Source of the DNA: Burkholderiales bacterium
GTDB lineage: Bacteria; Pseudomonadota; Gammaproteobacteria; Burkholderiales; Burkholderiaceae_C
Direction: 5' to 3'
Assembly (NCBI GenBank): GCA_028869035.1
Contig: JAGWTL010000033.1
Span: 1-14,207 of the forward strand
DNA length: 14,207 nt
In this document: positions 13,399 through 14,207 of the stretch, one piece after another
Layout of the letters: every line of letters starts with the position of its first letter
Position numbering within the stretch: position 1 is the first letter of the stretch
Made by a program: the position numbers and the translations under genes
The notes under the pieces: generated by a model
The model's database searches: none
Seen by the model: the letters and a program-made list of their open reading frames with translations, nothing else
What the model was told of the DNA's origin: nothing

Positions 13399-14207
13399 AT
13401 GAGCCAAGCCTGCAAGATCCTGATCCTCGGCGCGTCCTATGGCTCGCTGCTGGGCATCAAGCTGGTGATGGCCGGCCACCGGGTCACCCTGGTGTGCCTG
13501 CCCAACGAGGTGGATCTGATCAACCGCGAAGGCATACGGGTGCGCCTGCCGCTCAAGGGGCGCGAAGGCCTGGTGGAGTTGGACTCGCGCCGTTACCCGG
13601 GCCTGCTCTTGGCCGCGGGCCCGGCCGACGTGAAACCGGCCGACTACGACCTGGTGGGCCTGGCCATGCAGGAGCCGCAGTACCGCAGCCCCGGCGTGCG
13701 TGAACTGCTGGACGCGGTGGCCAGGAGCCGCGTGCCCTGCATGTCCATCATGAACATGCCGCCCCTGCCCTATCTGGCGCGCCTGCCCGGGGTCGCCACC
13801 GAAGCCTGCCGTGGCGCCTACACCGACCCCACCGTGTGGGACAGCTTCGACCCGACCAGCATGACACTGTGCAGTCCCGACCCGCAGGCCTTCCGCCCGC
13901 CGGAGGAAGCCGTCAATGTGCTGCAGGTGCGCCTGCCCACCAACTTCAAGGCTGCGCGTTTTGTCTCGGACACCCACACGGCGCTGTTGCGCAGCCTGCA
14001 GGCCGACATCGAGGCCATCCGTCATGAGGTGGATGGGCAGAAAGTGGAACTGCCCGTGAAACTCAAGGTGCACGACTCGGTCTTCGTGCCCCTGGCCAAG
14101 TGGAGCATGCTGCTGGCACCAGACTTGCCCTCCAATGGATCCTCGTTAAAGGATTTAAAGTGGACTCATTCCAATTACAGGGCCTCGAAAGAGTCCTGTA
14201 TTGTTAT
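13399..14207 (+). CDS. Ketopantoate reductase-like (ApbA/PanE family) protein, 3'-truncated by chimera
   Basis: ATG 13399 follows CTGGAGAC. The product opens with a Rossmann segment (KILILGASYGSLLGIKLVMAGHRVTLV) carrying G11, G15 and G19 in the NADP-binding turn, as in the 2-dehydropantoate 2-reductase family, which reduces ketopantoate on the pantothenate path or acts on other 2-oxo acids. Later parts (PCMSIMNMPPLPYL, ADIEAIRHE, VPLAKWSMLLA) fit a divergent member. The bacterial coding sequence is trustworthy only to about 14118 (240 codons). From about 14109 the DNA matches eukaryotic 18S rRNA, and the remaining open codons (PDLPSNGSSLKDLKW and on) are an accident of that. The true C-terminal part is missing. 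Confidence 0.8.
   Translation, partial: MSQACKILILGASYGSLLGIKLVMAGHRVTLVCLPNEVDLINREGIRVRLPLKGREGLVELDSRRYPGLLLAAGPADVKPADYDLVGLAMQEPQYRSPGVRELLDAVARSRVPCMSIMNMPPLPYLARLPGVATEACRGAYTDPTVWDSFDPTSMTLCSPDPQAFRPPEEAVNVLQVRLPTNFKAARFVSDTHTALLRSLQADIEAIRHEVDGQKVELPVKLKVHDSVFVPLAKWSMLLAPDLPSNGSSLKDLKWTHSNYRASKESCIV
14109..14207 (-). rRNA. Fragment of eukaryotic 18S rRNA (chimeric contig end)
   Basis: The reverse complement of the last 99 bases reads as nuclear small-subunit rRNA leading into the universal 530 loop. It contains AATACAGGACTCTTTCGAGG, then CCCTGTAATTGGAATGAGT, CCACTTTAAATCCTTTAACG, AGGATCCATTGGAGGGCAAG and TCTGGTGCCAGCAGC. This is the 18S sequence of animals as I remember it, in perfect order; the GAGTCCAC variant recalls vertebrates. 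The match stops at GTGCCAGCAGC; the expected CGCGGTAA is replaced by bacterial coding sequence. Base composition drops sharply from the GC-rich bacterial DNA. It is not a bacterial gene. Confidence 0.92.

Noticed and set aside
14119..14207. Reading the open frame to the window end as the C-terminus of the reductase
   Set aside because: This DNA is antisense 18S rRNA; the open frame is fortuitous.
14109..14207. Bacterial 16S rRNA fragment or horizontal transfer from a eukaryote
   Set aside because: The sequence before GTGCCAGCAGC is of 18S type, not 16S, and a join inside a coding sequence at a shared ten-base overlap at the contig end is far better explained by a chimera.

Overview
The window is GC-rich DNA from a bacterium, most likely a betaproteobacterium of the family Comamonadaceae (Hydrogenophaga-like). 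This placement is an inference from codon use, from the CTGAGCCTGTCGAAG/CTTCGACAGGCTCAG palindrome that is common in that family, and from the look of several proteins. No bacterial rRNA or tRNA gene is present to confirm it. The gene content is chromosomal housekeeping and accessory material with no prophage, transposase or CRISPR array. Both ends look like contig ends: the left end begins inside a repeat that recurs inverted at 1705-1826, and the last ~99 bases are a piece of eukaryotic 18S rRNA (minus strand) joined to a bacterial gene, almost certainly an assembly or library chimera.

Left part (1-2365): a 1.6 kb block with a short chemoreceptor and a small GIY-YIG nuclease-like protein is bracketed by two near-identical inverted copies of a ~122-bp palindromic, MITE-like element. 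Two small unknown genes follow, ending at a probable terminator. A minus-strand YedK/HMCES homologue (2390-3064) has lost the catalytic Cys2 and apparently the other two catalytic residues.

Middle part (3162-7204): an orphan NMT1-type binding lipoprotein, a membrane-anchored Mrr-type nuclease with a C-terminal zinc ribbon, a membrane diguanylate cyclase with intact GGEEF and I-site, and a DUF938 methyltransferase.

Tandem paralogue region (7205-10037): directly after the DUF938 stop codon lies a 51-codon relic of a gene family, followed by two intact members (401 and 409 aa). Both have an N-terminal multi-helix membrane region and a degenerate GGDEF domain in which GGDEF reads HPRCF and the metal-binding positions are lost. 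The two align without gaps for about 380 residues and both end in IDTTW. Together with the active cyclase nearby they are the best candidate here for an undescribed c-di-GMP-linked or GGDEF-derived sensory module. Both intact genes, and the next gene, start 6-8 nt after a GATAAT/CATAAT box with no Shine-Dalgarno sequence, which suggests leaderless transcripts.

Right part (10069-14207): a split YeeE/YedE sulfur-compound permease pair with overlapping stop and start codons, a DUF2855 protein, a convergent DUF3014 membrane-anchored protein, a 46-aa basic protein followed by a hairpin, and a ketopantoate reductase-like gene cut off by the 18S chimera.
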